DNA of 64,000 nt from Planctomyces sp. (GCA_016795105.1 JAEUIH010000026.1:25492-89491), one strand, 5' to 3'; shown: positions 8,492-17,084, counted from the first letter of the stretch. Numbers and translations are program-made. The notes: generated by a model from the sequence alone, not told the origin.

Positions 8492-9919
8492 TTATCGCTC
8501 GTCTGAAATTCCATATCGTTCCAGAAGTCGATAGAGCTTCCGACGATGAATGCCAAGTATCCTTGCCGCTCGCGCCTTGTTCCCATTCTCTCTGCGAAGG
8601 ATCTCTATGATGTGAGACTTCTCGAGGTCCTCCAGCTTGGGAGACACCGTATTTCCGGGCACGAGGCCGTTCAATGCGATATTCGTGTTACTGCGGGCAG
8701 TCGCGGAGGGGTTGACTGACGTCGAATGCGAGCCAGGGGATTGGGGCACATCTGTAGCATCCGCGACTTCCGCCGGCAGGTCGTCTATCGTGATATTGTG
8801 ATCATTTGCCAGAATTTGTGCACGCTCAATCGCGTTTCGCAGCTGTCTGACGTTGCCCGGCCAATGATAGTGTTCCAGCGCGTGTCGAGCTTCGTCGGTG
8901 ATTTTCCAGTCGCGGCCAAGGAAGTGATCTACAAGCAGCGAAACGTCGCCTTCCCGTTTTCGAAGTGGAGGCAATTCCAGGGACATTACGTTGATTCGGT
9001 AATAGAGGTCTTCCCGAAACCGTCCGGCAGCCACTTCATCGACAAGAACTCGGTTCGTAGCAGCAATCACCCGCACATTGACTCGCCGCTCCTTGTGCGA
9101 ACCCACTCGGCGAATTGAACCGTCTTCGAGGGCTCGAAGGAGTTTGGGTTGAAGTGATCCCGGAAGCTCTCCAATTTCATCAATAAACAGCGTCCCGCCG
9201 TCAGCAACTTCAAACAGCCCCGGTCGATCTTCATTGGCACCTGTAAAAGCGCCTTTTCGATGACCAAACAGCTCACTTTCGACAAGTTGTTCGGGCAATG
9301 CCGCACAGTTGATTGTCACAAACGGCTTTCCGGCACGATGGCTATGCTGTTGGAGTGCGCGAGCCACCAGTTCCTTTCCGGTACCGCTCTCTCCCTGGAT
9401 CAGGACCGGCTTATCCGTTGGGGCAACTCGCTCAATCAACCGAAAAACCTCGCGCATTCTGAAGGAATCGCCAATGATGCGAAACGTGGGTTGTGATCGT
9501 TCAATGATTGCCTTGAGCTGTCTGTTTTCCTTGTTGATCTGGCCGCGTTCCCATGCCAAAAGGCACCGTTGCTCAAGTTCATCCAGCGGAAACGGTTTTG
9601 TGAGGTAGTCGCAGGCGCCAAGCTTCATGGCGTTGACAGCACTCTCGATCGTCCCCTGACCAGTCAGGATGATCACTTCTGTCTCAACCTGCGCCGCTTT
9701 CATCCTCTCCAGCAGCTCAAGCCCTGTAAGTCCGGGCATATTCATGTCGACAATGGCGACATCGAACATCTGCCGATCACAGAATTCCAGAGCTTCCTGG
9801 CCATGAGCAGCTGCCGACACATGGTGCCCCTTGCGAGTCATCCAGCGCGAACACGTCTCGCGAAAGTCCGGGTCGTCTTCAACCACCAGAAGGTTGATCG
9901 CATGGGAATTTATCGTCAT
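8492..9919 (-). CDS. NtrC-family sigma-54-dependent response regulator
   Basis: The 475-residue protein has a receiver domain with the phospho-acceptor Asp in VAIVDMNMPG, a sigma-54 activator AAA+ domain, and a C-terminal Fis-type helix-turn-helix (KARAARILGIHRRKLYRLL). The AAA+ domain has Walker A GESGTGKE, the sigma-54 contact loop GAFTGA, Walker B GTLFIDEIG and an arginine-finger region. ATG 9919 is preferred because GGAGAG lies 5 bases upstream. A start at 9940 has no such site. It lies between a FixL-like kinase gene and a sigma-54-promoted cbb3 operon, so it is the probable activator of that operon. It probably receives phosphate from the adjacent kinase. Confidence 0.93.
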   Translation of the reverse strand: MTINSHAINLLVVEDDPDFRETCSRWMTRKGHHVSAAAHGQEALEFCDRQMFDVAIVDMNMPGLTGLELLERMKAAQVETEVIILTGQGTIESAVNAMKLGACDYLTKPFPLDELEQRCLLAWERGQINKENRQLKAIIERSQPTFRIIGDSFRMREVFRLIERVAPTDKPVLIQGESGTGKELVARALQQHSHRAGKPFVTINCAALPEQLVESELFGHRKGAFTGANEDRPGLFEVADGGTLFIDEIGELPGSLQPKLLRALEDGSIRRVGSHKERRVNVRVIAATNRVLVDEVAAGRFREDLYYRINVMSLELPPLRKREGDVSLLVDHFLGRDWKITDEARHALEHYHWPGNVRQLRNAIERAQILANDHNITIDDLPAEVADATDVPQSPGSHSTSVNPSATARSNTNIALNGLVPGNTVSPKLEDLEKSHIIEILRRENGNKARAARILGIHRRKLYRLLERYGISDER

Positions 9920-9992
9920 TGTCACTCTCCGCCCGAACATTTGTTGGTTCGGCGAATCGCTACTCTGTCATGCCAAATATCGGTTACAAAAT

Positions 9993-10002
9993 TTCAGCAT
10001 TC
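9993..10002. promoter_or_regulatory. Candidate activator-binding decamer TTCAGCATTC, copy 2
   Basis: Same ten bases as at 8337-8346. It lies about 75 bp upstream of the regulator start, which would suit autoregulation. It is followed by AGCGAA, giving TTC-N10-GAA. I infer the role only from the shared sequence. Confidence 0.25.
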
Positions 10003-10094
10003 AGCGAACAGGTGTGCACGAACGCACATATTGTGCACTCGCGTCACACTTCGGTCACGCTGATCGCAGGAATTTATTGGGTTTCGACCCGAAC

Positions 10095-11549
10095 TTACCG
10101 TCCAGAGCGAAAGGCGTTCCGATTCATAGCGTTGACTGGCAAAACGATCGTAATCATGGTTCCCCGCACGGGAGCTCGTTGAGCAGTGATGATTCCGCTG
10201 TGGGCGGCAATGACGCGTTGAACAATGGCCATTCCGAGCCCGGTTCCCTTTTGTTTTGTTGTAAAAAAAGGTTCGAAGATCTGCTTGGCGGCCTCAGACG
10301 AAAGTCCGCAACCATTGTCTTCAACGACGATTCGTACGGCCGGAGCCCCATGAAGTTCCGCCGGCGAACAGCGAATATGCACCGTACCCTCAGGGCCGCA
10401 GGCATGAACCGCGTTTTCAAAAATATTCCGAAACACTTGTTCAATCCTGTGGACATCGACTTCGCAGTGTGAATTCTGGCAACCGAGTGCTTCGGTGAGA
10501 GTCATTTTTGAGTCCGTGCGAATGGTCGAGAGATTTTCCCACTCCTTTCGCCAGATCGATGGGAGGTCGCAGTCGCGGACTTCGAGGTGAATCGGGGCCG
10601 CGTAGCTGCGAACTTCTTCGTAAAGCCTGTGAAGATCCTGAAGGGCCGTTTTTGCTCGCCGAGCCAAATCGGATTGTTCGGGCTGATCGGCGAGGTCAAG
10701 GGACAGCATGTCAAGGCAACCCTGAGCTCGCTGAAGCGCATTGCGACTCTCGTGCGCGAGGCCAGTCACCATTTGACCAATCGCGACGAGCCGTTCGGAC
10801 TGAAGCAGCTGTTGCTGGACCTGTTCAAGTTCAGAAAGGTCGCGAATAATTCCAGTGAAGAACCGATGCCCCTCGACAAAATATTCACTGACTGCCAGGT
10901 GTATTGGAAACTCACTCCCATCCCGGCGTCGACCAGTGACCCGTCGTCCAACACCAATAATGGCCGCCTTCCGTGTTTCCAGATAGTCTGCAAGATAACC
11001 ATCATGGCGAGAACGTTCAGGTTCCGGCATCAGCATAGAAACATTCTGTCCAATCAGGTCAGTGGTTTCGTAGCCAAACATCTTTATCGTCGCGGGGTTG
11101 ACCGTTTCGATGATTCCACCGTCATTGATCGTGACGATGGCATCAACGGCTGTGTCCATAATCGCTTTACAGCGAGCAATCAGCGATGGGGAATGAAAGG
11201 AGTTCGTATCGACGTCTGATACCACAGTAATTACTCGCTCTTGATTGTGGTCGACGCCGATCTGCGCTTCGAGTCGGCCATAGGTCCACTGCCTGTCGAC
11301 ACTTCTGTATTTCAATCGCTGAGCGATGGGAAGTCCATTGAGAATTGCGTGTTCCCACTTTTGTCGACTTTCGTCCCGCTGGTCCGGGCAGACGAGGTCA
11401 AATACAGATGCCCCAACCTGAAGGATCGCCGAAAACTGTGGCGAAACCGAGATAAGCTCACGAATTTGGCCCTCGGGCGTACAAACGATGACAGATGACT
11501 CCGGGCGTGCATTCCTGTTGCCGGTAAAGCTCGCAATTTCTTCCCACAT
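10095..11549 (-). CDS. FixL-like cytosolic PAS-heme oxygen sensor histidine kinase
   Basis: This 484-residue protein has no membrane helices. Residues 1-120 are a divergent region, possibly a degenerate PAS. Residues 123-240 form a PAS domain closely resembling rhizobial FixL, with the stretch GQNVSMLMPEPERSRHDGYL. H182 corresponds to the heme-ligand His200 of Bradyrhizobium FixL. I197 and R202 in IIGVGR sit at the same spacing (+15, +20) as its distal-pocket Ile215 and Arg220. The phospho-accepting H266 lies in GLAHESRNAL. The N, G1 and G2 boxes of the ATPase domain follow (EDNGCGLS, GTGLGMAI). It lies 175 bp upstream of the NtrC-family gene. By homology it should bind heme and be active when deoxygenated. 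Heme binding is inferred from residues. Confidence 0.85.
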   Translation of the reverse strand: MWEEIASFTGNRNARPESSVIVCTPEGQIRELISVSPQFSAILQVGASVFDLVCPDQRDESRQKWEHAILNGLPIAQRLKYRSVDRQWTYGRLEAQIGVDHNQERVITVVSDVDTNSFHSPSLIARCKAIMDTAVDAIVTINDGGIIETVNPATIKMFGYETTDLIGQNVSMLMPEPERSRHDGYLADYLETRKAAIIGVGRRVTGRRRDGSEFPIHLAVSEYFVEGHRFFTGIIRDLSELEQVQQQLLQSERLVAIGQMVTGLAHESRNALQRAQGCLDMLSLDLADQPEQSDLARRAKTALQDLHRLYEEVRSYAAPIHLEVRDCDLPSIWRKEWENLSTIRTDSKMTLTEALGCQNSHCEVDVHRIEQVFRNIFENAVHACGPEGTVHIRCSPAELHGAPAVRIVVEDNGCGLSSEAAKQIFEPFFTTKQKGTGLGMAIVQRVIAAHSGIITAQRAPVRGTMITIVLPVNAMNRNAFRSGR

Positions 11550-11645
11550 GGCTGTCCCCGAATCTTCTTCAGTTGTTCACAGTTATGAACCCGCCGTTTT
11601 GAACCGTGTGCGTCAAGTGAGCAACCTGTATCCCACACCCCTCTT

Positions 11646-11661
11646 TGCATTGCTTATGCCT
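11646..11661 (-). promoter_or_regulatory. Possible sigma-54-like promoter of the FixL-like kinase gene
   Basis: The minus strand reads AGGCATAAGCAATGCA, with GG and GC separated by 10 bases. About 13 of 16 positions fit the -24/-12 consensus. It lies about 100 bp upstream of ATG 11549. The first T, the C after GGCA and the T before TGC are missing, so this is weaker than the site at 8224. Confidence 0.3.
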
Positions 11662-11703
11662 GGACTCAGAAATCAGATGATTGTCAGCTCAATTCATGGA
11701 ATC

Positions 11704-11746
11704 GGGAATTGGGTACCAGGGGCGGGAATCCGGTCAGGGAGTCGGG
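11704..11746 (+). other. G-run cluster, potential G-quadruplex
   Basis: Six runs of three or four G occur within 43 bases on the plus strand. The first four runs (11704, 11711, 11719 and 11724) have loops of 4, 5 and 1 bases. This fits the usual quadruplex pattern. The runs are partly embedded in imperfect copies of CGGGAATC. Confidence 0.45.
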
Positions 11747-12229
11747 AATCTGAGCCATTCAGAGCTGGTAACCGTGAAGTTCAGGTGCATTCAACTTCTC
11801 ACAATCAGGATCTACTGGACTCTGTTCCGGCAAACTTTGCCGAACTTTGACCGATCGCCGTGATTCAGCAGGCTGACTGTGCTGACGACGTCGTGCGAAT
11901 CTGTCTCAGTGTGGTTGTGCTGATGTGGTTGTGCTTAATTGATGTGCGGTTCAATCGCGGAGTCTGTGCAGTCGTGCATCTGAGCATTCTGTCACTCAGG
12001 TGAATGCCCCATGTTGTGGTCGCAAGTCCCTTCAGCAGAACTGCCTGCGCGTTCAGCGAACCATGTCACGAGGAGTGGTGTTGTCTTCAGTGGGAGGCCG
12101 TGTTCTCTGCTAAGTTTCTGAGAACTTGAGTTTCGAAGTCTCATCAGTCAGGAGTTCCGGCGCGGACTTTGCGAACAAGGCATTCGCCAAAGTCAGGCAA
12201 TCGTTTTATAGACTCAGGGAATGAACGAC

Positions 12230-12562
12230 ATGAAAGTCGGAACGTTAGGAACGCTTCTCAATTCGGCATGGTTCCCGTCAGCAATGGCGGTTATCGTTGG
12301 GATCTCCGTTTACGATACCTGGTTGATCATCAGGTTTGCTCGCTGCATTGTGGAGCTGGAGGAAAATCCCATCGGCAGTTGGCTTCTCGAGATCAACAAT
12401 GGTGACATCAGTCTGTTTGTGGGCAGTAAGATTGTCGGGACGATTCTTGTTGCTTCAATTCTGTTGCTGATGAAGCGACTGAACAGCCGGATTGTATTTC
12501 CAGTAACAACCTCAATTGCATCCTGGCAGGTCGGACTTCTTTTCTATCTCACTCATGCCTGA
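12230..12562 (+). CDS. Small membrane protein of unknown function
   Basis: From ATG 12230 this is a 110-residue protein with three hydrophobic segments (AMAVIVGISVYDTWLIIRFA, VGTILVASILLLM and SWQVGLLFYL). An AGGGA ribosome site ends 9 bases before ATG 12230. The ATG at 12221 directly abuts that site and is less likely. A strong terminator lies 30 bp after the stop. I do not recognise the family. Its topology, with short loops and a central acidic stretch, gives no functional clue. Confidence 0.65.
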   Translation: MKVGTLGTLLNSAWFPSAMAVIVGISVYDTWLIIRFARCIVELEENPIGSWLLEINNGDISLFVGSKIVGTILVASILLLMKRLNSRIVFPVTTSIASWQVGLLFYLTHA

Positions 12563-12591
12563 ACACAATCTTATGCCGATCTCAAAGAAGA

Positions 12592-12620
12592 AGCCCTTGT
12601 TCAACGAACAAGGGCTTTTT
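12592..12620 (+). terminator. Rho-independent terminator, probably bidirectional
   Basis: An 11-bp stem (AGCCCTTGTTC with GAACAAGGGCT) has a 3-base loop and is followed by TTTTT. On the other strand the hairpin is followed by CTTCTTCTTT, so it may also end the converging gene at 12692. Confidence 0.9.
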
Positions 12621-12691
12621 ATGGGAAGATGTGAATCGTCGTCAGTCGTGAAAGGTGAGTTACAGGGAATCGGCGACTGAAAAAGATTGCC

Positions 12692-13252
12692 TTATGGTGA
12701 GGCGGCTTCGAGGGCTTCGACGCGCTGCTCAAGGGCTGCGATTTTGTCGTTTGCATCGTCGGCGTTGTCTTCTGCATCGATGGCGATAAACAACGCAGCT
12801 GCGGAAACGCCCGCATAAACCAGCATCGGCAGGTTGAAGGCTCCAAACTGTCCTCGGACGACTTCACCATCAGATACCACTGCCGGAATTCGAACCGCCG
12901 ACGGTGGGGCGGTGTTCTCACTCCAGAATCGGCAGATCGTTGACGAAGATGTCGTATGAATTGAATGAACGCCTGGGCGAAGTCCCTTAACGGCCACATA
13001 GCCATCAGAATCACTGGTGGCAGTGGCGATGGTCCGTCCTTCATATTGGACGGTCACTTCCGCGTTGGCAACAGGTTCACCCTGAAGATCGACAACTCGA
13101 GATGCGAGCATACCGCTGGAATGGAGCTCTACGTCCTGAATTTTGCCCGCAGTCGTCTGCTCGGCAGCAGCCAGCGGAGTCGCAGGAGCAAGCAACGCGA
13201 AGATCAACAGACCGGACATGATTTTGTGAAAACGTGTCTGAAATTTAAGCAT
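12692..13252 (-). CDS. Secreted/anchored protein with a carboxypeptidase-regulatory-like Ig fold
   Basis: The 186-residue protein has an N-terminal signal peptide (MSGLLIFALLAPATPLAAA). A CarboxypepD_reg-like beta-sandwich follows at about residues 45-105, with VVDLQGEPVANAEVTV and DSDGYVAVKGLRPG. A membrane helix then appears near 140-158 (MLVYAGVSAAALFIAI), and a short C-terminal coiled coil (NDKIAALEQRVEALEAA) completes it. This layout is common in planctomycete cell-surface proteins of unknown function. It converges on the terminator at 12592. The tail could mediate oligomerisation, but that is inference. Confidence 0.75.
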   Translation of the reverse strand: MLKFQTRFHKIMSGLLIFALLAPATPLAAAEQTTAGKIQDVELHSSGMLASRVVDLQGEPVANAEVTVQYEGRTIATATSDSDGYVAVKGLRPGVHSIHTTSSSTICRFWSENTAPPSAVRIPAVVSDGEVVRGQFGAFNLPMLVYAGVSAAALFIAIDAEDNADDANDKIAALEQRVEALEAASP

Positions 13253-13472
13253 GAGATGGGTTCCTTCAGGACTGGATCAAAGGAATTCGACGGGACCAAT
13301 TTCGACGGCTCATGGATGTCCGATGTTCAGACCTGAAGAGCGGACGAGTTCGAAATGGCAAGTGGAGGAAAGAGAGAGACAAACCGTTTTGAAAGGCAGA
13401 TTGACAGGTATTTTCGGCGTGGAAACATGACGGGTGTGATTTGAAACTTGAGGATGCTCGGCCGAGCCGTCC

Positions 13473-14456
13473 TCAATCTTTAACCGAAGATAGTGAAAAC
13501 TGAAATTTTCTGAAATAGGAGTTTATTCTGTTTTCAGCCGTCGCGTCTCGTTCCGCCAGAAATTTACTGAAAGGTCCCGGAGCTTCGCCCCTGGAAATCG
13601 TTTTCAGGTACTCCTGCAATATCTGCCGAGAGTCTCGAGACTCGTTCACAAGGAAGTGAGTCCACGCCCAGCTGTCACGATATTCGTCCTCGTCCATGTC
13701 TGCGGCACTACTGATGGCTTCCAGTTGCTTTAGAGACGGTGACCAGCCGACGCGAGTCTTCCATTTGACTGACGCAAGGCGGGTGGAGGTTTGTCTTTGT
13801 GAGCGTGTTTCTTCGAGCAGTTCGGCGAGGCCTTCGTCGATCCAGAGCGGGACAAATTTCAGATTCTGGTGGAGGATTGCATGAGTCAATTCATGGCGGA
13901 TATCCGTCATAAGAGATCGACTTCGATATGCGTAGACCTGATACACGTCTCCATTCTTATAAAAGAGTGCCTTCCGGAAACGCGCTTCGGGTATGCTCGA
14001 GGCCAGATAGCGGACGTAGTTTTTGTGATCAGAAAACAGAATAATCTGGATGGATTCACCTGTGGGGCGTAGCCCGGTGAGTTCTTCAAGTTCCGCAGAG
14101 ACGTCGCGCAATGTTGCCTTCAGTTGACTGAGGCCGGGATCGAATTCGGAGTAGTATTCAACGGCCCCGTCCTTCTCCTGAATGACCCAGCGTGAGCCCG
14201 TCCGGTCGCTCCCGAGATGCGGCTCGGACGCCGAAGTGAAGGCGGTGAGCGTGTGGAATGCCGGAATGACCAGAGCAAAGAATGCGTTCGCAAATGTCAG
14301 AGCAAGGAGCAACATCGCGAACCGTCCAGAAAGAAAAATGCAGTGGGAGCTGGAAGATGGATTGTGGCCGATTTTGCCGAAGAGGGTCAATGCGACTTTT
14401 TTTGCCCTAAGTGTGAACACGGAATTGGCCGGACTTCGGGTTTTCCTCCGTGACAT
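13473..14456 (-). CDS. Secreted or anchored HExxH zinc metallopeptidase (DUF1570/peptidase MA-like)
   Basis: The 327-residue protein has a membrane or signal segment (MLLLALTFANAFFALVI) starting at residue 48, which suggests the true start may be the ATG at 14315. The catalytic motif is HELTH within DIRHELTHAILHQ. A third zinc ligand is probably the Glu of WIDEGLAELLEE about 20 residues later, as in gluzincins. The C-terminal part (SWAWTHFLV and DSRQILQEYLK) matches planctomycete peptidases of the MA-like group. Its substrate is unknown. The gene lies alone, with about 560 bp of non-coding DNA upstream. Confidence 0.75.
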   Translation of the reverse strand: MSRRKTRSPANSVFTLRAKKVALTLFGKIGHNPSSSSHCIFLSGRFAMLLLALTFANAFFALVIPAFHTLTAFTSASEPHLGSDRTGSRWVIQEKDGAVEYYSEFDPGLSQLKATLRDVSAELEELTGLRPTGESIQIILFSDHKNYVRYLASSIPEARFRKALFYKNGDVYQVYAYRSRSLMTDIRHELTHAILHQNLKFVPLWIDEGLAELLEETRSQRQTSTRLASVKWKTRVGWSPSLKQLEAISSAADMDEDEYRDSWAWTHFLVNESRDSRQILQEYLKTISRGEAPGPFSKFLAERDATAENRINSYFRKFQFSLSSVKD

Positions 14457-15017
14457 CAGAATCTGAGTTTTGAGCAGTTGATATCTAATGGCGACGGTGT
14501 ACCATCTCCCGTGTGGGTGATCGGGTTCAAGGCGTGTAAGTGAAACTGTCGGGTGCTACAGTAGCTGAATTTCAGCCCAGCATCCGTGTAGTAAGCTTGT
14601 TTGAATTCCGCAGCCGGGTCCGACTTGCGTTGTGGCGAAAAAATGCAATGGATTTGACGGATTTTACCACGGGATCCCATCAGTGCCTTCAGTCATTTAC
14701 AGGGGAGTGGTGTCTTCCGGAGGGCGTTCGGTGTCAGGAGTGAAGCAGGGGTTTGATTCTCTGCTTCAGACCTGAGGCTGGATGAATCAGGCGGGAGTTT
14801 CCTGAATGCAAGAGATTACTGACCTATCCCGTAGGGCGTTTGGAGAGTCGGTTTTTGTTGGTAAAATCGTCAATCTCATTGCGGTTAAGACCGGACTTTA
14901 GCGTGCGGCGACGTTGAAGGATGGGCATTGTTTGGTAGATTTGGCGCGCAGAGGATCTGTGGGCCGATCCATTACATCTTTGAGGCAGGGACGCACTTCT
15001 TACTGGAGGGTGATTGA
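14457..15017. other. Non-coding region between the metallopeptidase and fixJ-like genes
   Basis: No gene is supportable in these 560 bases. They hold a small hairpin (TGAAGCAG at 14741-14748 with CTGCTTCA at 14761-14768) and a candidate sigma-70 promoter at 14840-14867 directed at the response regulator. Confidence 0.6.
14840..14867 (+). promoter_or_regulatory. Candidate sigma-70 promoter of the fixJ-like gene
   Basis: TTGGAG and TAAAAT are separated by 16 bases, matching 4 of 6 and 5 of 6 consensus positions. It would give a leader of about 145 bases before ATG 15018. Confidence 0.35.
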
Positions 15018-15725
15018 ATGTTGCAGCGAAAGCGAAAGCTCGGTAAAAGAGCGGAAAAGAAGGCGCCGCCGCCGACGGAATTTGAACAACCAAAGAAGAG
15101 ACGTCCGTTTACAGTCTTTCTGGTTGAAGATGATCAATCCGTGCGGGCGTCCCTGGTTGAGGCTCTGAACGAGCTGAAGATCACTGTACGCGACTATATG
15201 ACCGCAATGGAATTCTATCGCGACTATCGCGAGCCAGTTCCTGGTGTGTTGGTGCTTGATATTCGCCTTCCCGGAATGAGCGGAACTGAACTTCAGGAAA
15301 AACTCGTCGAAGACGGCTTTGAACTGCCAATCGTTATGATCTCCGGACATGCAGATGTTCCGATGGCTGTTCGAGCAATGAAGAATGGCGCTTTCGACTT
15401 CCTCTGCAAGCCAATTCGAGTTGATGAACTTGTGGCCGCTGTTGCTCGCGCTTACAGCTACTACTACGAAGTCGATATGGACCTCATCGATGAAGAACTT
15501 GAAGAGACCGAAGACAGCATTGGTCGTCTGACATCTCGGGAACGTGAAGTTCTGGATCATGTTGTTCAGGGGCTTTCAAGCCGCGAAATCGCGGAAGAAC
15601 TTGGTGTCAGTACAAAGACTGTCGAAGCTCATCGTGCTCGGATTAACGACAAGATGCGCGCAGACAATGTTTCTCACCTCATCCGCATGTGCTTCACTTA
15701 CAATGAAGAGCACAGCAAGGGATAG
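15018..15725 (+). CDS. FixJ/TodR-family response regulator, no adjacent kinase
   Basis: This is a 235-residue two-domain protein. A Lys-rich N-terminal extension of about 33 residues precedes the receiver domain. The receiver has the acidic pocket FLVEDD, the phospho-acceptor Asp in GVLVLDIRLPG, and the FixJ-like run SGHADVPMAVRAMKNGAFDF. The C-terminal LuxR/FixJ helix-turn-helix reads LTSREREVLDHVVQGLSSRE and ends with the FixJ-like SHLIRM. A GGAGG site lies 8 bases upstream of ATG 15018, and a strong terminator follows the gene. No kinase lies beside it, but a FixL-like kinase is 3.5 kb away on the other strand. The Lys-rich extension is not part of classical FixJ. Confidence 0.9.
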   Translation: MLQRKRKLGKRAEKKAPPPTEFEQPKKRRPFTVFLVEDDQSVRASLVEALNELKITVRDYMTAMEFYRDYREPVPGVLVLDIRLPGMSGTELQEKLVEDGFELPIVMISGHADVPMAVRAMKNGAFDFLCKPIRVDELVAAVARAYSYYYEVDMDLIDEELEETEDSIGRLTSREREVLDHVVQGLSSREIAEELGVSTKTVEAHRARINDKMRADNVSHLIRMCFTYNEEHSKG

Positions 15726-15760
15726 TCATCATGGCTGTTCCCGAAATTGTTTAGCCGGAT

Positions 15761-15798
15761 GAAAACACCGTGCCGCCATATGGTCGCACGGTGTTTTC
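15761..15798 (+). terminator. Rho-independent terminator of the fixJ-like gene
   Basis: A 13-bp perfect stem (GAAAACACCGTGC with GCACGGTGTTTTC) encloses a 12-base loop that itself contains CCATATGG. The A- and T-tracts are inside the stem. It also argues against any translation start of the next gene before 15816. Confidence 0.85.
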
Positions 15799-15815
15799 GT
15801 TTACAGGAGGAGCAA

Positions 15816-17084
15816 ATGCTCTGCACCATCAAGCGCTGGTGTTCTCTGCTGTTTCGTCCGTGGTTTCCGCGATCCGGATCCTGCATCGGCACGATCGGAG
15901 CATCAATTGCTCTTTCGGGTGCTCTGTTCGATACGGTGCTCGTCCCGTCCATTCACGCAGAAGAACGGATCCGTGTCGCGACATTTAACTGCAGCATGAA
16001 CAGAAATGAGCTCGGACAACTGCTCAGAGATCTGGGATCGTCAAGCGATGAGCAGATTCGCAAGGTCGCCTCAATCATTCGAATCGTCCGGCCGGATGTC
16101 ATTTTGTTGAATGAGTTTGATGAGGTGGCAGATGAAGCAGCCGTGAATCTGTTCAGAACCAATTATCTGCAGCAGGAGCTTGAGGATGCGGGCTCTTCAG
16201 GTACGCCAATCATTTTTCCATATGCGTTTGTTCCCGCCGTAAATACAGGCGTTCCGTCCGGTCGCGACCTTGATCGTGATAGTCGAACAGATGGACCCGG
16301 TGACGGCTTTGGGTTCGGTCGGTTTGCTGGTCAGTATGGAATGGTCGTTCTGTCAAAATTTCCGCTGAAGGTCGAAGAGGTACGTTCCTTCAGGCATCTG
16401 CTCTGGAAGGACTTACCGAATCCACTCCTGCCGGAAGAAATCGTAGACGGGCAGGTCAAAGGATGGTACAGCGATGAAGACCTGAACGTTTTTCGGCTGT
16501 CGTCCAAGTCACACAGCGATGTACCGATTCTTGTTGGAAACTCACCATTTCACCTCTTGATTTCTCATCCAACGCCTCCGGCATTTGATGGTGCCGAAGA
16601 TCGAAATGGTCGACGAAATCACGATGAGATTCGACTCTGGAAAAATTATCTCAGTTCAGGAAGCAGCGAATGGCTGAAAGATGATCGCGGGCGAAGCGGT
16701 GGGCTCGCGGCTTCCGAGCACTTCGTGATTGTGGGTGACCTGAATGCAGATCCCATTGATGGAGGAAGTGTGCCGGGTGCAATTCAGCAAATCCTGACTC
16801 ATCCGCGAGTCAACTCGACGTTTGTCCCCGAGAGTCAGGGAGCTGTCGAAGCCTCCGTCCGACAGGCCAGGGCAAATCTTCAGCACAAGGGATCAGCGGC
16901 ACACGATACATCGGATTTTAATGACCAGTCAGTGGGAAATCTCCGAGTCGACTATGTGCTTCCATCAAATGGTTTGCGGGTTGTCGGTGGCGGCGTCTAT
17001 TGGCCAAAACAGGGAGAAGCAGGCGCGGACCTCGTGGATTGTTCCGATCATCGGCTGGTATGGCTGGATCTGGTCATTCCATAA
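15816..17084 (+). CDS. Secreted endonuclease/exonuclease/phosphatase-family protein
   Basis: From ATG 15816, which has AGGAGG 5 bases upstream, the protein has 422 residues. It carries a long signal peptide ending near SIHAEE. The EEP-fold motifs are ATFNCSMNR near the start, NEFDE, LLISHPTPP, VVGDLNADP (catalytic Asp-Asn pair), and DCSDHRLVWLDL at the end with the catalytic His. The family includes DNase-I-like nucleases and phosphoesterases. Secreted bacterial members often belong to a phosphatase-like group, so the substrate cannot be named. A frame extending to 15747 would cross the terminator hairpin and is rejected. Confidence 0.85.
   Translation: MLCTIKRWCSLLFRPWFPRSGSCIGTIGASIALSGALFDTVLVPSIHAEERIRVATFNCSMNRNELGQLLRDLGSSSDEQIRKVASIIRIVRPDVILLNEFDEVADEAAVNLFRTNYLQQELEDAGSSGTPIIFPYAFVPAVNTGVPSGRDLDRDSRTDGPGDGFGFGRFAGQYGMVVLSKFPLKVEEVRSFRHLLWKDLPNPLLPEEIVDGQVKGWYSDEDLNVFRLSSKSHSDVPILVGNSPFHLLISHPTPPAFDGAEDRNGRRNHDEIRLWKNYLSSGSSEWLKDDRGRSGGLAASEHFVIVGDLNADPIDGGSVPGAIQQILTHPRVNSTFVPESQGAVEASVRQARANLQHKGSAAHDTSDFNDQSVGNLRVDYVLPSNGLRVVGGGVYWPKQGEAGADLVDCSDHRLVWLDLVIP

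Larger units (their letters stand above)
11550..12229. other. Non-coding region upstream of the FixL-like kinase gene
   Basis: I see no convincing gene in these 680 bases. They include a possible sigma-54-like site (11646-11661), a G-run cluster (11704-11746), and two copies of TGTGGTTGTGCT near 11910-11935. Confidence 0.6.

Noticed and set aside
14456..14680. Short minus-strand frame after the metallopeptidase start
   Set aside because: 74 codons with no ribosome site, no domain and no neighbour support.
15747..15815. Extended N-terminus of the endonuclease/phosphatase-family gene
   Set aside because: It would read through a strong terminator hairpin, and ATG 15816 has an excellent AGGAGG site.
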